A DNA stretch of 5,616 nucleotides from JAAYKM01 sp964411235 (GTDB lineage: Bacteria; Desulfobacterota; Syntrophia; Syntrophales; JAAYKM01), in the NCBI GenBank assembly GCA_964411235.1, contig CAYPKE010000154.1:1-5616 (forward strand), given 5' to 3'. How positions within the stretch are numbered: the stretch's first letter is position 1; every line of letters begins with the position of its first letter. This document shows, piece after piece, positions 5,539 to 5,616 of this stretch. The notes under the pieces were generated by a model. That model saw only the letters and a list, made by a program, of their open reading frames with translations. It was not told where the DNA came from and ran no database searches. Made by a program: the position numbers and the translations under genes.

Positions 5539-5616
5539 ATGAAAAGTATTGAATGGAAAAAAACAAGACTCTTCGACGTCGCGGAAGTTATAACAGGGAC
5601 TACACCCCCAACATCT
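5539..5616 (+). CDS. hsdS: Second type I specificity subunit, 5' end only
   Basis: The 26 codons present read 'MKSIEWKKTRLFDVAEVITG' and then TTPPTS, and run off the window end in frame. 'LFDVAEVITGTTPPTS' is the characteristic start of an HsdS target-recognition domain (general form: L-x-D-V-A-E-x-x-x-G-x-T-P). It differs from the opening of the short S subunit at 2169, so the two are not a simple duplication at this end. The ATG at 5539 follows the rhuM stop by 4 bp with only a weak purine-rich stretch (AGAGA) ahead, so it is probably translated by coupling to rhuM. Whether it is a full two-TRD subunit or another half cannot be told here. Confidence 0.8.
   Translation, partial: MKSIEWKKTRLFDVAEVITGTTPPTS

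Overview
The window is bacterial. The three full-length genes are moderately GC-rich, while the spacers are AT-rich and carry several palindromic repeats. Repeats beginning GTCATT and ending ATGAC, together with a YprB-type nuclease and a type I-C-like restriction-modification locus, would suit a Desulfobacterota/Deltaproteobacteria (for example Syntrophales-like) genome. That placement is a guess from general appearance, and no single marker fixes it.

Layout. Bases 1-328 are non-coding and hold a hairpin, degenerate GTCATC/CTGAGCG half-repeats and an approximately 80-bp nested palindrome. A complete gene at 329-1624 encodes a DnaQ/RNase H-fold (YprB-like) nuclease with a TPR-like tail that carries three CxxC pairs. 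Bases 1625-2168 have no intact gene. On the minus strand they contain what looks like the decayed C-terminal end of a radical SAM (spore-photoproduct-lyase-like) gene, interrupted by a stop. A good sigma70-type promoter (TTGACA-17-TATATT) at the upstream edge of this remnant points rightward.

From 2169 to the window end lies a type I restriction-modification locus, all on the plus strand. It runs: a short single-TRD HsdS (191 aa, TTG start), HsdM (518 aa, complete), a 182-bp spacer with a cloverleaf-like 79-bp repeat and a separate 12-bp stem-loop, a RhuM-family protein (348 aa), and the first 26 codons of a second HsdS. The hsdR gene is not seen and would be expected further downstream.

How the genes work together. 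HsdM is the adenine methyltransferase and HsdS supplies DNA target recognition; with an HsdR they would form a restriction complex. Two distinct S genes flank one M gene, so the locus may have two specificities or an exchangeable half-subunit. RhuM lies within the locus and its stop is only 4 bp from the second hsdS, so it is probably co-expressed with it; its role in such loci is not established. The R-M module abuts a truncated, decayed gene, as expected for a horizontally acquired cassette, although no formal boundary or integrase is visible. The most notable points are the double-S arrangement, the embedded rhuM with its palindromes, and the cysteine-rich tail of the nuclease.
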